DNA of 25,108 bases. Source: JAHDWY01 sp964632865. Lineage in GTDB: Bacteria; Hydrogenedentota; Hydrogenedentia; Hydrogenedentales; SLHB01. Both the position numbers and the translations under genes were made by a program. Shown piece after piece: positions 1 through 7,897 of this stretch. Where the stretch lies: NCBI GenBank assembly GCA_964632865.1, contig CAZWDH010000070.1, positions 1 through 25,108 on the forward strand, read 5' to 3'. Under the pieces are notes generated by a model that had not been told where the DNA came from, searched no databases, and saw nothing but the letters and a program-made list of their open reading frames with translations. How positions within the stretch are numbered: the stretch's first letter is position 1; every line of letters starts with the position of its first letter.

Positions 1-3000
1 CTCGAAGATTGGCCCCATCCCGCGCGCCGAGTTGGTACACCTGATCGCGCATCCGCGTGAACCGGAATCGTCCATCGCGATCCGTCACCTTATCGGCATC
101 GACAATCGACGTCTCCGGTTGCGTGGAATACGCGTAGACCTCCACGCCGGGCACCGGGTATCCCGTCTCGCGCTCGACCAATCGCCCTTCGAGCACGAGG
201 CCCCGCTCAAGCTGAATTTCGGCGCGTTCGCCCCGCGAAAACTCATGCCGGACCTCCAGGAAGTCCTTCTCGGGTTTCAGTACGATCGCGTAGGTCACAG
301 GCTGATCGAAATCGACGTGCTCCACCACGAACTCGCCGTTCGCGCCGGTCACGCCTATCGCGGTGCTGAAGCCATGACTGTACTTCGTGCTTATGCTCAA
401 CTCGATGGGAAGACCATTGGCGGGCGAACCGTCCGGATACGTAACCCGTCCTTCCACGGATTCGCCCGGCGCAAACGCAAGGTTCACTTCCTGTATCGGC
501 GCGCGGTCCGTCAGCGTCATCGGCTCGCTCAAGGCGATTGCGGCCTTGGTATGCGCAGCCGCGATGTATGTGCCGCCCAAGGGCAAGGGACCGAGCGAAT
601 ACCCGCGCTCGTTCCGCTTGCTGCGCGCATCGAGGGGAAATACGTCTTGTCCCGGCGGCGATTCCACCAACACTACTGACACGGCAAAGTGTCCGTCCGG
701 CGCGTTCTCGACGGTTCCATGGACCGACCCCGCCGGTATCGTGGGAAGCTCGACGATAAATGGTTCTTCTCCGGGCTCGACCGGGATACTCCGTTCGGAC
801 TCGATCCAATACCCCGGCGACTCCAATACGTCGTACCCGATCTCAGTCGGCACCGGTACCTGGTACCGCGTCTCGCCGTTTTCAATCGGAACTTCGGCGT
901 TTGCGAACGCGTTGTCACCGGGCTGCCTGAGGTAATGGATACGCACGAAGCCGTTGACCTCGGGATCGCCCTCCGGCACCTGGACGTGCAACACCACCGT
1001 GCGGAACTGCTGGGTACCCGCGCCCTCCGCAGGCCGCAGGTCGATCATGTAGTCGTCTATGGACTCGTGTACCTTCAGGTGCTCCCGCCGGCCCATCACC
1101 TCTAAGTTGACCACTCCCGGCCAAAGATCATCGACGACAAATTCACCGCGCCCTTCGTTCAGCGATATCTCCAGGTTGCGCCCAAAACTCTCGATATACC
1201 CGCCCCCTTCGTACGGATTGTCCGCATAGAGGGAGACCGTTTCCGGATACGCGCCGGACTCGTCCGGCGGAATGAGAAGGGTTCCGCGCACTTCCAATGC
1301 CGGCGGCAACTCGACAGTCCGCGGTTCCTGGCCGACCTTGATGGGTTCTTCCAGTTTCGCCCGGCGATTGCCCGGCGCGGTTACATAGCACCAGTACTCC
1401 ATGTCCTCACGGAGCGTTTCGATGGTGAAGATACCCCGGGCGTCGGATACCGCCAAGGTCGACTCCGCGTCGGAGATGAAATTCCGCGCAACATCCCGCA
1501 TCGAGTTCACGCGTAGTTCCGCATCGGGCACCGGCTCACCTGTTATCGCGTCGCGCAATTCGATGACGACAGGATCCATGCGTTGCATTTTGATTTCGAC
1601 GACGTCGTTGGGTGCGACGGCGAATTGCGGTTCGTAAAACTCAATATATCCCGGTTTGCGCAATTTGAGCGAGATGGATTTGTCCCAGCAATGCGCTAGT
1701 TCCGCAACACCATCGCCGTCCGTGGTGGCACGACGCTTGTCGCCCTGCGTCAGGCCGCGCCCGGAGGGAAACTGCCACGTCGCGTCGACATCGCTCACGG
1801 GCATGCCATCTTGATCCTGCACACGGATGCGTCCCGTGATACCGCGCGTCAACACAATCTCAATGCCCGTCAAATCAGCGCCGTTCTCCGTCGCGTAGGG
1901 TCCGAGTATCACGGGCGCGTATCCGTCGGCTATGGCCCAGATGTAAATGTGACTGCCTTTCATGCGTTTGCAATGAAACGTCTCTCCATCGATGTCGCAG
2001 GAATGCGCGATATACGTGCTTGGAAATAGATTCATGCCTTCCACATGCGTGCCTTCCGGCAACGGTTCTCCGACTTCCGTGCGTATCGTGCCCGACACGG
2101 CGATCTCCGGAACGTTCGCAGATTCCACCTCGTCAAACTCGCGGTTGATCGCTTCGATGCGTTCGACGCGCTCTTGCGGGGAAATCGCTTCCGCGACCAG
2201 CTTCACGCCGAGGTAGCTGAAGCCGCCGAAGGCCGCCAGCGTTGCCGTTGCGATGACGAGAAAGGCCAACAATCCGAACCACGACATCCGCAACGCGGGC
2301 CGATCCTGCGGCACGAGGATGCGGCGGACGCGGTCCACCAGCGAGGTCTTCCCGCCGCTCATGGCAAGTGCGGCGGTGGGTTCCAGCGTTCGCGCGGCGA
2401 AGGCGGCCAATGCGTGGGCATACTCGCTCGCGCCGCCGGTGCAGCGAATGGCGAGGGCGTCGCAACAGGCTTCCCGTTCGATGCGAAGCTGGCGGCTGAT
2501 CCACCACACCGCCGGGTTGAAAAACAGCAAGGATTCGACGGCGAGCTGAAAGAGATTGACGAGGTAGTCGTAGCGGCGGATGTGCGCCAGTTCATGCGCC
2601 AGCGCCGCGCGCAGGTGTTCCGGCGCCACGCCGGTCGTCACGTAGGCCGGCAGCAGGATCGCCGGCCACAGGATTCCCATCACCATGGGACCGTCGATGC
2701 GGTCCGAGATGCGCAGGGCCACGTCCTGCGCAACGCCCAGCGCGTCGCGCAGTTCCGCGAGAAGCGATTTCAGCCGTTCATCATCGCACGGCACGCTAGC
2801 GCGCCGCAGCCGTCCCGCGCCCCGCAATAGCAAGGCCGTGCGCAAGACCATCGCCGCCACACCCGCCAGCCACACATTCGCCAGCCACACGCGCCAGGGG
2901 AGAACCGGCGTGCTGGCCTGCCCGCCGTTCACTGCCGTTGCTGTAGCCTGATCCGACCGATCGGACCGATCAGTCCGATCGGTCCGATCGGTCGGATAAA

Positions 3001-3295
3001 TTCCCTTGGTCCCATGGGCCTCGTCGCTCACCGCGGCTCCGCCCGGAACTGAAGTCTCACCACCTAGCGGCACCCCATACACCAACCCCGCCCACACCAC
3101 AATCCAACCGCACACGACAAACCCAAGCGCCACCAAACTGACACCGTACCGCAGTTCCGGGCGTTCCGCGGAGGTCCGGCGCAGCACCAGCGCAAGCACC
3201 GCCACCGCGACCGCCCCCAGCCACAAGGTGTGCAACAGCGCCGCCGGCAACTGCGCCCACGCGTCCGCGAACCATTCTGGAGTCGCGTACCTCAT
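1..3295 (-). CDS. BlaR1-type M56 membrane peptidase with carboxypeptidase-regulatory-like extracellular domains, partial at C-terminus
   Basis: This reading frame stays open from the ATG at 3295 to the left edge, giving at least 1,097 residues. Hydrophobic segments lie near residues 19-38, 49-75, 134-152 and 337-360. The zinc-peptidase motif HELAH is at residues 234-238, followed by EREACCD around 273-279, the M56 pattern of BlaR1/MecR1. After the last span come roughly 700 residues of repeated beta-sandwich modules with signatures such as VEGRVTYPDGSPANG and LEGRLVERETGYPVPG, resembling CarboxypepD_reg domains. No penicillin-binding serine motif (SxxK) was noticed there. By family knowledge the protein would sense an extracellular signal and trigger cleavage of the neighbouring BlaI-type repressor. 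It overlaps that gene by 4 bp (ATGA), so the two are probably translationally coupled. The ligand is unknown. An in-frame 9-bp-period repeat encodes a TDR/SDR tract near residues 100-115. Confidence 0.85.
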   Translation of the reverse strand, partial: MRYATPEWFADAWAQLPAALLHTLWLGAVAVAVLALVLRRTSAERPELRYGVSLVALGFVVCGWIVVWAGLVYGVPLGGETSVPGGAAVSDEAHGTKGIYPTDRTDRTDRSDRSDQATATAVNGGQASTPVLPWRVWLANVWLAGVAAMVLRTALLLRGAGRLRRASVPCDDERLKSLLAELRDALGVAQDVALRISDRIDGPMVMGILWPAILLPAYVTTGVAPEHLRAALAHELAHIRRYDYLVNLFQLAVESLLFFNPAVWWISRQLRIEREACCDALAIRCTGGASEYAHALAAFAARTLEPTAALAMSGGKTSLVDRVRRILVPQDRPALRMSWFGLLAFLVIATATLAAFGGFSYLGVKLVAEAISPQERVERIEAINREFDEVESANVPEIAVSGTIRTEVGEPLPEGTHVEGMNLFPSTYIAHSCDIDGETFHCKRMKGSHIYIWAIADGYAPVILGPYATENGADLTGIEIVLTRGITGRIRVQDQDGMPVSDVDATWQFPSGRGLTQGDKRRATTDGDGVAELAHCWDKSISLKLRKPGYIEFYEPQFAVAPNDVVEIKMQRMDPVVIELRDAITGEPVPDAELRVNSMRDVARNFISDAESTLAVSDARGIFTIETLREDMEYWCYVTAPGNRRAKLEEPIKVGQEPRTVELPPALEVRGTLLIPPDESGAYPETVSLYADNPYEGGGYIESFGRNLEISLNEGRGEFVVDDLWPGVVNLEVMGRREHLKVHESIDDYMIDLRPAEGAGTQQFRTVVLHVQVPEGDPEVNGFVRIHYLRQPGDNAFANAEVPIENGETRYQVPVPTEIGYDVLESPGYWIESERSIPVEPGEEPFIVELPTIPAGSVHGTVENAPDGHFAVSVVLVESPPGQDVFPLDARSKRNERGYSLGPLPLGGTYIAAAHTKAAIALSEPMTLTDRAPIQEVNLAFAPGESVEGRVTYPDGSPANGLPIELSISTKYSHGFSTAIGVTGANGEFVVEHVDFDQPVTYAIVLKPEKDFLEVRHEFSRGERAEIQLERGLVLEGRLVERETGYPVPGVEVYAYSTQPETSIVDADKVTDRDGRFRFTRMRDQVYQLGARDGANLR
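2951..2997. repeat. 47-bp perfect inverted repeat inside the M56 gene
   Basis: Two 21-bp arms (2951-2971 and 2977-2997) are perfect reverse complements around the 5-nt loop AGTCC. The same stretch reads as a 9-bp-period tandem repeat of CGGACCGAT-like units, so it stays in frame and encodes TDRTDRTDRSDRSD in the loop between membrane spans 2 and 3 of the peptidase. Confidence 0.85.
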
Positions 3296-3690
3296 CGCTT
3301 GCGCCCCCGCGTGCTTGCGCCGTCGTGCTCGGCGATCAAGGCGCGAATCTCGTCCAACTCTTCAGCGGAAACCTTGTTTTCCGCGAGCAGATGCTGCACC
3401 GCAGTCGACGCGCTCCCGCCAAACACGTTGGAAACCAGTTGCCGCAGCATAGGACCCAGCACCTGCCGTTTCGTCACCGACGCCGAGTACCGGTGCGCGC
3501 GTCCGTCGGGACGATGCTTTACCAGTCCCTTCTTCTCCATGACCTGCAACACCGACAGCACGGTTGTATACGCGCGCCGCTTGCCGTCGGGCATGCATTC
3601 GCTGACTTCCCGCGCGGTCGACGCGCCTTCCCGCCACAACACGGCGAGCACCTGCAACTCCAACTCGGAAGGACGGGCAACGGAACTCAT
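3292..3690 (-). CDS. blaI: BlaI/MecI/CopY-family transcriptional repressor
   Basis: The product is 132 residues, the usual size for BlaI-type repressors. Residues about 5-75 form the winged helix (LELQVLAVLWREGASTAREV, then RRAYTTVLSVLQVMEKKGLV, then a RYSASV wing strand), followed by a helical dimerisation region. The ATG at 3690 is chosen because the protein starts just before the conserved SELELQVL segment and GGAGAAG lies just upstream. An upstream in-frame extension to 3777 would run across the operators and is unlikely. The stop overlaps the start of the M56 peptidase gene by 4 bp. By family knowledge the dimer binds TACTA-N6-TAGTA boxes and leaves DNA when cleaved after the partner peptidase is activated. 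Two such boxes stand in front of the gene, so autoregulation is strongly suggested. Confidence 0.92.
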   Translation of the reverse strand: MSSVARPSELELQVLAVLWREGASTAREVSECMPDGKRRAYTTVLSVLQVMEKKGLVKHRPDGRAHRYSASVTKRQVLGPMLRQLVSNVFGGSASTAVQHLLAENKVSAEELDEIRALIAEHDGASTRGRKR

Positions 3691-3708
3691 GAGCTTCTCC
3701 TCGATTGC

Positions 3709-3742
3709 TACTATGACCCTAGTATCTACTAGGTCCATAGTA
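3709..3742 (-). promoter_or_regulatory. Two tandem BlaI operators
   Basis: Two 16-bp dyads of form TACTA-N6-TAGTA lie at 3709-3724 and 3727-3742, separated by 2 bp. This is the arm sequence and spacing of the known BlaI box TACTACATATGTAGTA. Together they also form a 34-bp imperfect palindrome (14 of 16 positions match between arms). They sit between the candidate -35 box and the repressor start. Confidence 0.88.
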
Positions 3743-3750
3743 TCTGTCAA
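3720..3750 (-). promoter_or_regulatory. Candidate promoter of the blaI-M56 operon
   Basis: On the minus strand TTGACA (3750-3745) is followed after 18 nt by GATACT, a plausible -10 box. The spacer and -10 are covered by the BlaI operators, as expected for a repressed promoter. The -35 match is exact. The -10 choice is uncertain, since TAGATA at 16-nt spacing is an alternative. Confidence 0.6.
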
Positions 3751-3800
3751 GCCCGAAAAAGAGGAGTGCTTGTTCACCGAGGAATCGCGCCGTCTCCAGT

Positions 3801-3830
3801 CCGTGACGATCCGTGCAGATCCGTGTCAGC
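3801..3830. repeat. 10-bp tandem repeat, three units
   Basis: Three head-to-tail units begin with CCGTG and ATCCGTG cores (ccgtgacgat, ccgtgcagat, ccgtgtcagc). It lies in the gap between the lyase-like gene and the blaI promoter. The reverse complement (CACGGAT/CACGGAC) matches the repeat units at 17251, 18881 and 22641. Confidence 0.6.
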
Positions 3831-3837
3831 AGACGAC

Positions 3838-5472
3838 TTAGTCCGCCGCACCCCGAAGGTCGAGGGCGTACCAGTCCCGCTCAGGATTTACCAGCGCGAA
3901 ATCACCGAAGTAGTAACTCGGATTAATCGCCGGTATCACTTCGGGCGGAATCTCACCGAGTCCGGCCCGGGCGAGGGCGATTTGACGGAGTAACTGAATG
4001 GCCTTGGCGCACCCGCGCCCGACGTGGACCTTGCGCGAATCACCGTCCGCTTCCACCAGCGCGGACCCTGCCTCTCCCGCGTGCCACGGCGCAAACTCGG
4101 CCGCCAGTTGCGCGGCTGAGTCCGGGTCGTAGGCCGCGGCACAGGCTTCTTTCGTGGGCCCCGCCGCAGCGCGGTTCGACGCGGGCACGTCGCCGTTCCA
4201 GCCTGGGACGATGGGCCCTTCCGCGCGTTTCGCCATCTCCTCCTGCAACCACAACTCCGCGTTTTCCGAGCGCGAACCGTAGTGGCCGTTCAACGGCGTG
4301 AGATAGTGGTCCATCTCGGGATGGTCCACGGGGACCATCTGATAATGGTACGCGATGATCGGTTCTCCCGCTTCAATAGCGATTCCAGCCAACGCCTCCT
4401 CCGGCGGCAGCGTGCCGCCGAACCGCGCCGTCAATTCCCGCGTGTAGTCGCTGACCTTACCCACGTTCTCCTCCGCCGTCCATGACCGATAGGCGTACCA
4501 CATCCAGCCCTTTTGCGATTCGGGAATCGATTGCAGCCACGCGAGGTGCGGCCGCAGGGGCGCGAGATAGCGGTCGTCGCCGGTCATGTCGTAGAGCATC
4601 AACAGCGCCGAACCCGCGCCATAGGTGCCGAACACGAGATCGGCCGCGGGCGGTTCCATGTAGCGCGCCCAACGCGGCACGTTGTCCGTGTCGTACTGCG
4701 CGGCCCACCCCGGCGTCGGCCCCTCGAGTTGTGCCGCGATGATCCATTCACCCGCCTTACGGACCGCATCGAGATACCGCCGATCGCCAGTCATGTCGTA
4801 GAGCACCAGGCAATCGCCGACGCAGGCATTGAGATTCCAATCGTTCAGCGTCGGGCCTTTCAGGTAATCCGGGCGCCGGTCCTCTTCACCAACCTGCGCG
4901 CCCCAGGGCCACCAGCCGGAGGGATCTTGCGCGCGCAAAATAACCTCGCCCGCTTTCGCTGCTGCGTCCTTATACTTGTCCTCGCCGGTGAAATGATAGA
5001 CCGCGGCGAGATGGCGCAATCCGTTGCATTGCACCCACTCCTCGAAGTTGGCAATCTCCGTTACCGGAGACACGCCGCCGTCCGGTTGCAGCGTGTACCC
5101 GTAGGTCCATCCACCGTCTGGAAACTGCGCGTCGATATAGAAGTCGGCGAGCGCCTTTGCTCCATCGAGATAGCGTTGGTCGCCCCAGACGCGGTAGGCC
5201 CAGATGAACGGTTTGCCCAGGTCCGAGGCGGAATCGTCGTTCACCACTTCGGTGAAAGGAACGACGTCTCCGGTATCGCTATCGACCGTCGCCTGCACGG
5301 GCAACGCGCCACGGGTCTGCGCGCGTAGCAGGAAATCGAGCCAAGCTTTCGCGCTGGTTTCGAAGGTGTCCAATTGCGCGCGATCGATCGGCCCGTTCGA
5401 CTCCTGCGCGGCGGCGATACCGGCTGGCAGCGTGAGTACGACGATCGTAAACGTCAGGCATTTACGAAACAC
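3838..5472 (-). CDS. Exported alpha/alpha-toroid protein resembling a family 10 pectate lyase
   Basis: The product is 544 residues with a cleavable signal peptide (hydrophobic core about residues 5-22, ending AAAQES). The body has repeated helical-barrel signatures: DGGWTYGYTLQPDGG, DPSGWWPWGAQ, several YDMTGDRRYLDA-type repeats, and AQYDTDNVPRWARYMEPPA. The last resembles the AQHD...R..E.PS segment of PL10 pectate lyases. Family knowledge suggests cleavage of polygalacturonate or a related uronic acid polymer outside the cytoplasm. The exact substrate is an inference, and an unsaturated-glucuronyl or other toroid hydrolase is the alternative. The GTG start at 5472 is preceded by GGAGGAG. The gene is last in the uptake operon, 20 bp after a small membrane protein, which fits a polymer-degrading enzyme feeding the transporter. 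Confidence 0.7.
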   Translation of the reverse strand: MFRKCLTFTIVVLTLPAGIAAAQESNGPIDRAQLDTFETSAKAWLDFLLRAQTRGALPVQATVDSDTGDVVPFTEVVNDDSASDLGKPFIWAYRVWGDQRYLDGAKALADFYIDAQFPDGGWTYGYTLQPDGGVSPVTEIANFEEWVQCNGLRHLAAVYHFTGEDKYKDAAAKAGEVILRAQDPSGWWPWGAQVGEEDRRPDYLKGPTLNDWNLNACVGDCLVLYDMTGDRRYLDAVRKAGEWIIAAQLEGPTPGWAAQYDTDNVPRWARYMEPPAADLVFGTYGAGSALLMLYDMTGDDRYLAPLRPHLAWLQSIPESQKGWMWYAYRSWTAEENVGKVSDYTRELTARFGGTLPPEEALAGIAIEAGEPIIAYHYQMVPVDHPEMDHYLTPLNGHYGSRSENAELWLQEEMAKRAEGPIVPGWNGDVPASNRAAAGPTKEACAAAYDPDSAAQLAAEFAPWHAGEAGSALVEADGDSRKVHVGRGCAKAIQLLRQIALARAGLGEIPPEVIPAINPSYYFGDFALVNPERDWYALDLRGAAD

Positions 5473-5492
5473 AGGATCTCCTCCGTAATCAT

Positions 5493-5831
5493 TTACGCGC
5501 CAAAGGCAATTCGCGTCACAAACAGCATCACCAAACTAATCAGAAACATCACTCCAGGCCAGCGCCATTTGCGCAGGAAAGCAACGTTGAACAAGCAGAA
5601 GCACGCGAGAAAGAAAAACAGGGCGAGCATGCTGATCCACATGGCGGTGTTTTGGGTGTCCGGCGGATCGACAACGAACTTCACCATCCCCGCGATGCCG
5701 AGAAGCGCGCCGAGAATACCGAAAAACAGGCGGAACAGCACTTGCACGCGTTTCGACACATTGCCGGACCCGGCCGGCAGTTCTTCGATCAACGATTCGA
5801 TGAGATCGTCGAACACCCGTTCGTCCTCCAC
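5493..5831 (-). CDS. Small three-span membrane protein, unrecognised
   Basis: The product is 112 residues. An acidic N-terminus (MEDERVFDDLIESLIEELP) precedes three hydrophobic segments at about residues 31-53, 64-82 and 90-110. I do not recognise the family. The start is a GTG at 5831, 12 bp after the stop of the MalG-type permease, with only a weak purine-rich stretch upstream, so it is probably translated by coupling. The position between the permease and the exported lyase-like enzyme is tight, so it is co-transcribed and may assist the transport or surface step, but nothing in its sequence proves this. Confidence 0.75.
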   Translation of the reverse strand: MEDERVFDDLIESLIEELPAGSGNVSKRVQVLFRLFFGILGALLGIAGMVKFVVDPPDTQNTAMWISMLALFFFLACFCLFNVAFLRKWRWPGVMFLISLVMLFVTRIAFGA

Positions 5832-5843
5832 CGCACCGGCGCG

Positions 5844-6689
5844 CTACCCCTTCAAGCCCGCGCTGGCCACGCCTTGCACGAACCATCGTTGAAACGCGAG
5901 AAAGACCACCAGCACCGGCGCGACCATCATCACGCCGAAGGCCATGATATCCCCCCACTGCAGCGGCGGCAAGGTGTGGAACGAGGCAATCGCCACGGGT
6001 AGGGGCCGCACGGTTTCGCCGCTGGTCACCATGAGCGGCCAAAGATAAAAGCCCCAGAAGAACAGAAATGTGATGATCGCCACGGTCGCGAAGACGGGTT
6101 TCGCGTTGGGTACAATGATGGAGACAAAAATTCGGTACACGCTCGCGCCGTCGATCCGCGCGGTTTCTTCCAGCTCTTTCGGCAGGTTCAAGAAGAAGGT
6201 ATAGAAGAGATAGACGGAGAACGCATTCGCGATGAAGGGGAGAATCTGGGCCACGTAGGTGTCGCGCCAGCCAAATTTGGTGATCTGATAAAACAAGGGC
6301 ACCGCGATGGATTCGAAGGGCAGTATCATCAGCGACAGCACGAAGCCGAACATGAGCGTGCGCCCGGGCCAGCGCAGCCGCGCGAAGGCGTATCCGGCCA
6401 TGGCATTGACGATCAGCCCGGCCGAAACGATGCTCCCCGTGATGAGCAGCGAGTTCAACATGAACCGCAGAAAATTCACGCGATCGAAAACATCGCGATA
6501 GTTCTGCAAGCTCGCCGCGTCGGGTATGAACGCCTTGATGCTCCCCGCCTCCGCAAGCACCTGGTCGTCGGACTTCAGACTGCCCACCGCCATGAATGCA
6601 ATCGGCGCGATGTAAATCGCCACGGCGACGATGAGGAACAGGTAGCTCAGCGTCGTGCCGTAGGTCGATCGTTTATCAACCACGCTCAC
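5844..6689 (-). CDS. Carbohydrate ABC transporter permease, MalG type
   Basis: The product is 281 residues with about six membrane spans, the usual size for MalG-type permeases. The EAA loop that docks the ATPase is visible as ELEETARIDGASVYRIFVSI followed by IVPNAKP, and the C-terminus keeps QRWFVQGVASAGLKG, typical of sugar permeases. The GTG start overlaps the stop of the MalF-type gene by 4 bp (GTGA). It forms the membrane channel with that partner and receives substrate from the binding protein encoded at the head of the operon. No ATP-binding gene is in the window, so a shared MsmK-type ATPase encoded elsewhere is likely. The enzyme downstream suggests oligouronides or similar sugars, which is an inference. 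Confidence 0.93.
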   Translation of the reverse strand: MSVVDKRSTYGTTLSYLFLIVAVAIYIAPIAFMAVGSLKSDDQVLAEAGSIKAFIPDAASLQNYRDVFDRVNFLRFMLNSLLITGSIVSAGLIVNAMAGYAFARLRWPGRTLMFGFVLSLMILPFESIAVPLFYQITKFGWRDTYVAQILPFIANAFSVYLFYTFFLNLPKELEETARIDGASVYRIFVSIIVPNAKPVFATVAIITFLFFWGFYLWPLMVTSGETVRPLPVAIASFHTLPPLQWGDIMAFGVMMVAPVLVVFLAFQRWFVQGVASAGLKG

Positions 6690-7591
6690 TGGATCTCACA
6701 CTCCTCTTTCACGAGCGTACGCTGCAGCCAGGTGATGAGCAGCACAATTACGAAGAAGACCACGGTCATGGCGGAGGCCTGCCCCACCTGTTGCCGTTCG
6801 AAGACGGTCCGCACCGCCTGGTACATCACCGTGGTCGTCGCGTCGTTGGGCCCGCCCTGGGTCATGATTTGCACCTGGTCGAACACGCGAAACGCGAGAA
6901 TCGACGTGACCAGCGCGGTGAAGATGAGCGGATTGCGCAGTTGCGGCAACGTCACATGGACGAATCGCTGCCACCGGTTGGCGCCGTCGATGCGCGCCGC
7001 CTCGTACAGCATATCCGGGATCGATTGCAGGCCCGCGAGCAGAATGACCATCTGAAACCCCACGCCCTGCCAGATGGACATCACGATGATTGCGGGCAGG
7101 GCCAGCCATGCATTGCCCAGGAAATCCTGCGGAGTCCAAAGCCCAAACGACACGAACGACAGGAATCCGTTTGCGAGACCGTTCGGACCCGGCGCGTACA
7201 CGAGTTCCCAAATCACCGCGACCAGTGCCATGGGAAACACGACGGGCATGAAGAATAGCGTGCGAAAGACCGCGCGTCCGCGCATCTCGCGATTCAATAC
7301 CAGCGCCAGCAACAACGCGAGCGCAGTCTGCAACGGCACCACGACGCCCGCGAACACGCCGTTGTTGATCAATGCGCGCTGAAACCCTGCATCGCCGAGC
7401 ACGCGCGTGTACTGCTGAATCCCCACCCACTGCATGGGCAACGGCGACCCCAATCGCAGGTCGGTAAACGACAGCGACGCCGCCAACACGAAGGGCACGG
7501 CAATAAACGCCGTCAACCCAACCAGCGCCGGGCCTGCCATGATCCATCCCGCCACGCGTTCATCGTTCAGCCATGTCGTGAGTTTGTTCAT
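6686..7591 (-). CDS. Carbohydrate ABC transporter permease, MalF/UgpA type
   Basis: The product is 301 residues with about six membrane spans and an EAA loop (MLYEAARIDGANRWQRFVHV followed by TLPQLRNPL). It is the partner of the MalG-type permease, which starts 4 bp before this gene ends. The ATG at 7591 has only a weak ribosome binding site. A 306-bp gap separates it from the upstream binding-protein gene, filled by two inverted-repeat elements. The gene order of binding protein, MalF-type then MalG-type is canonical for family-1 sugar importers. Confidence 0.93.
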   Translation of the reverse strand: MNKLTTWLNDERVAGWIMAGPALVGLTAFIAVPFVLAASLSFTDLRLGSPLPMQWVGIQQYTRVLGDAGFQRALINNGVFAGVVVPLQTALALLLALVLNREMRGRAVFRTLFFMPVVFPMALVAVIWELVYAPGPNGLANGFLSFVSFGLWTPQDFLGNAWLALPAIIVMSIWQGVGFQMVILLAGLQSIPDMLYEAARIDGANRWQRFVHVTLPQLRNPLIFTALVTSILAFRVFDQVQIMTQGGPNDATTTVMYQAVRTVFERQQVGQASAMTVVFFVIVLLITWLQRTLVKEECEIQ

Positions 7592-7611
7592 GTGTATGCA
7601 AGGTCACCGGT

Positions 7612-7702
7612 GAAAAATAGGAACAGCCACCATTTTCCTTCTACGCGCCTGTGTCATTCATTCAGCGATCCAGAAGGAAAATGGTAACTGTCCCCATTTT
7701 TC
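7612..7702. repeat. 91-bp inverted-repeat element, REP/MITE-like
   Basis: The 31-bp arms 7612-7642 and 7672-7702 are reverse complements at 27 of 31 positions, and all four differences are transitions. The arms contain GGGGACAGTTACC / AGGAACAGCCACC. From memory this resembles the widespread GGGGACAG-type palindromes associated with REP-associated tyrosine transposases, but no transposase is present here. A 29-bp spacer separates the arms. Confidence 0.7.
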
Positions 7703-7711
7703 CCACTCGCT

Positions 7712-7878
7712 GAAGAACATCCCCCTTGATCCCCCTTCGAAGGGGGAGTTTCCGCACACCTTGGGTGTGCGGAATGGCTGACGTTATGAACTGCGAGACA
7801 ACGGAAGCCTTACAAACAGCTCACAATTTACGATCAGCCCATTCCCCCTTTGAAGGGGGATCAAGGGGGATGTTCTTC
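7712..7878. mobile_element. 167-bp MITE-like element, copy 1
   Basis: Terminal inverted repeats of about 36 bp (from GAAGAACATCCCCC at 7712 and ending GGGGGATGTTCTTC at 7878) differ at one or two positions. Inside the left repeat a perfect hairpin with 9-bp stem and 3-nt loop lies at 7752-7772. The core is otherwise unlike copy 2 at 19498. There is no coding capacity, so movement would need a transposase in trans. It lies between the binding-protein and permease genes, next to a second inverted-repeat element. Confidence 0.75.
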
Positions 7879-7897
7879 TCTCGTAACTCACAGCCGC

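Noticed and set aside
2045..2830. A 261-codon plus-strand frame
   Set aside because: It is a shadow of the M56 peptidase gene, whose minus-strand frame is open over the whole region and carries family motifs.
4513..5328. A 271-codon plus-strand frame
   Set aside because: It is a shadow of the exported toroid enzyme gene; the minus-strand product has a signal peptide and family repeats.
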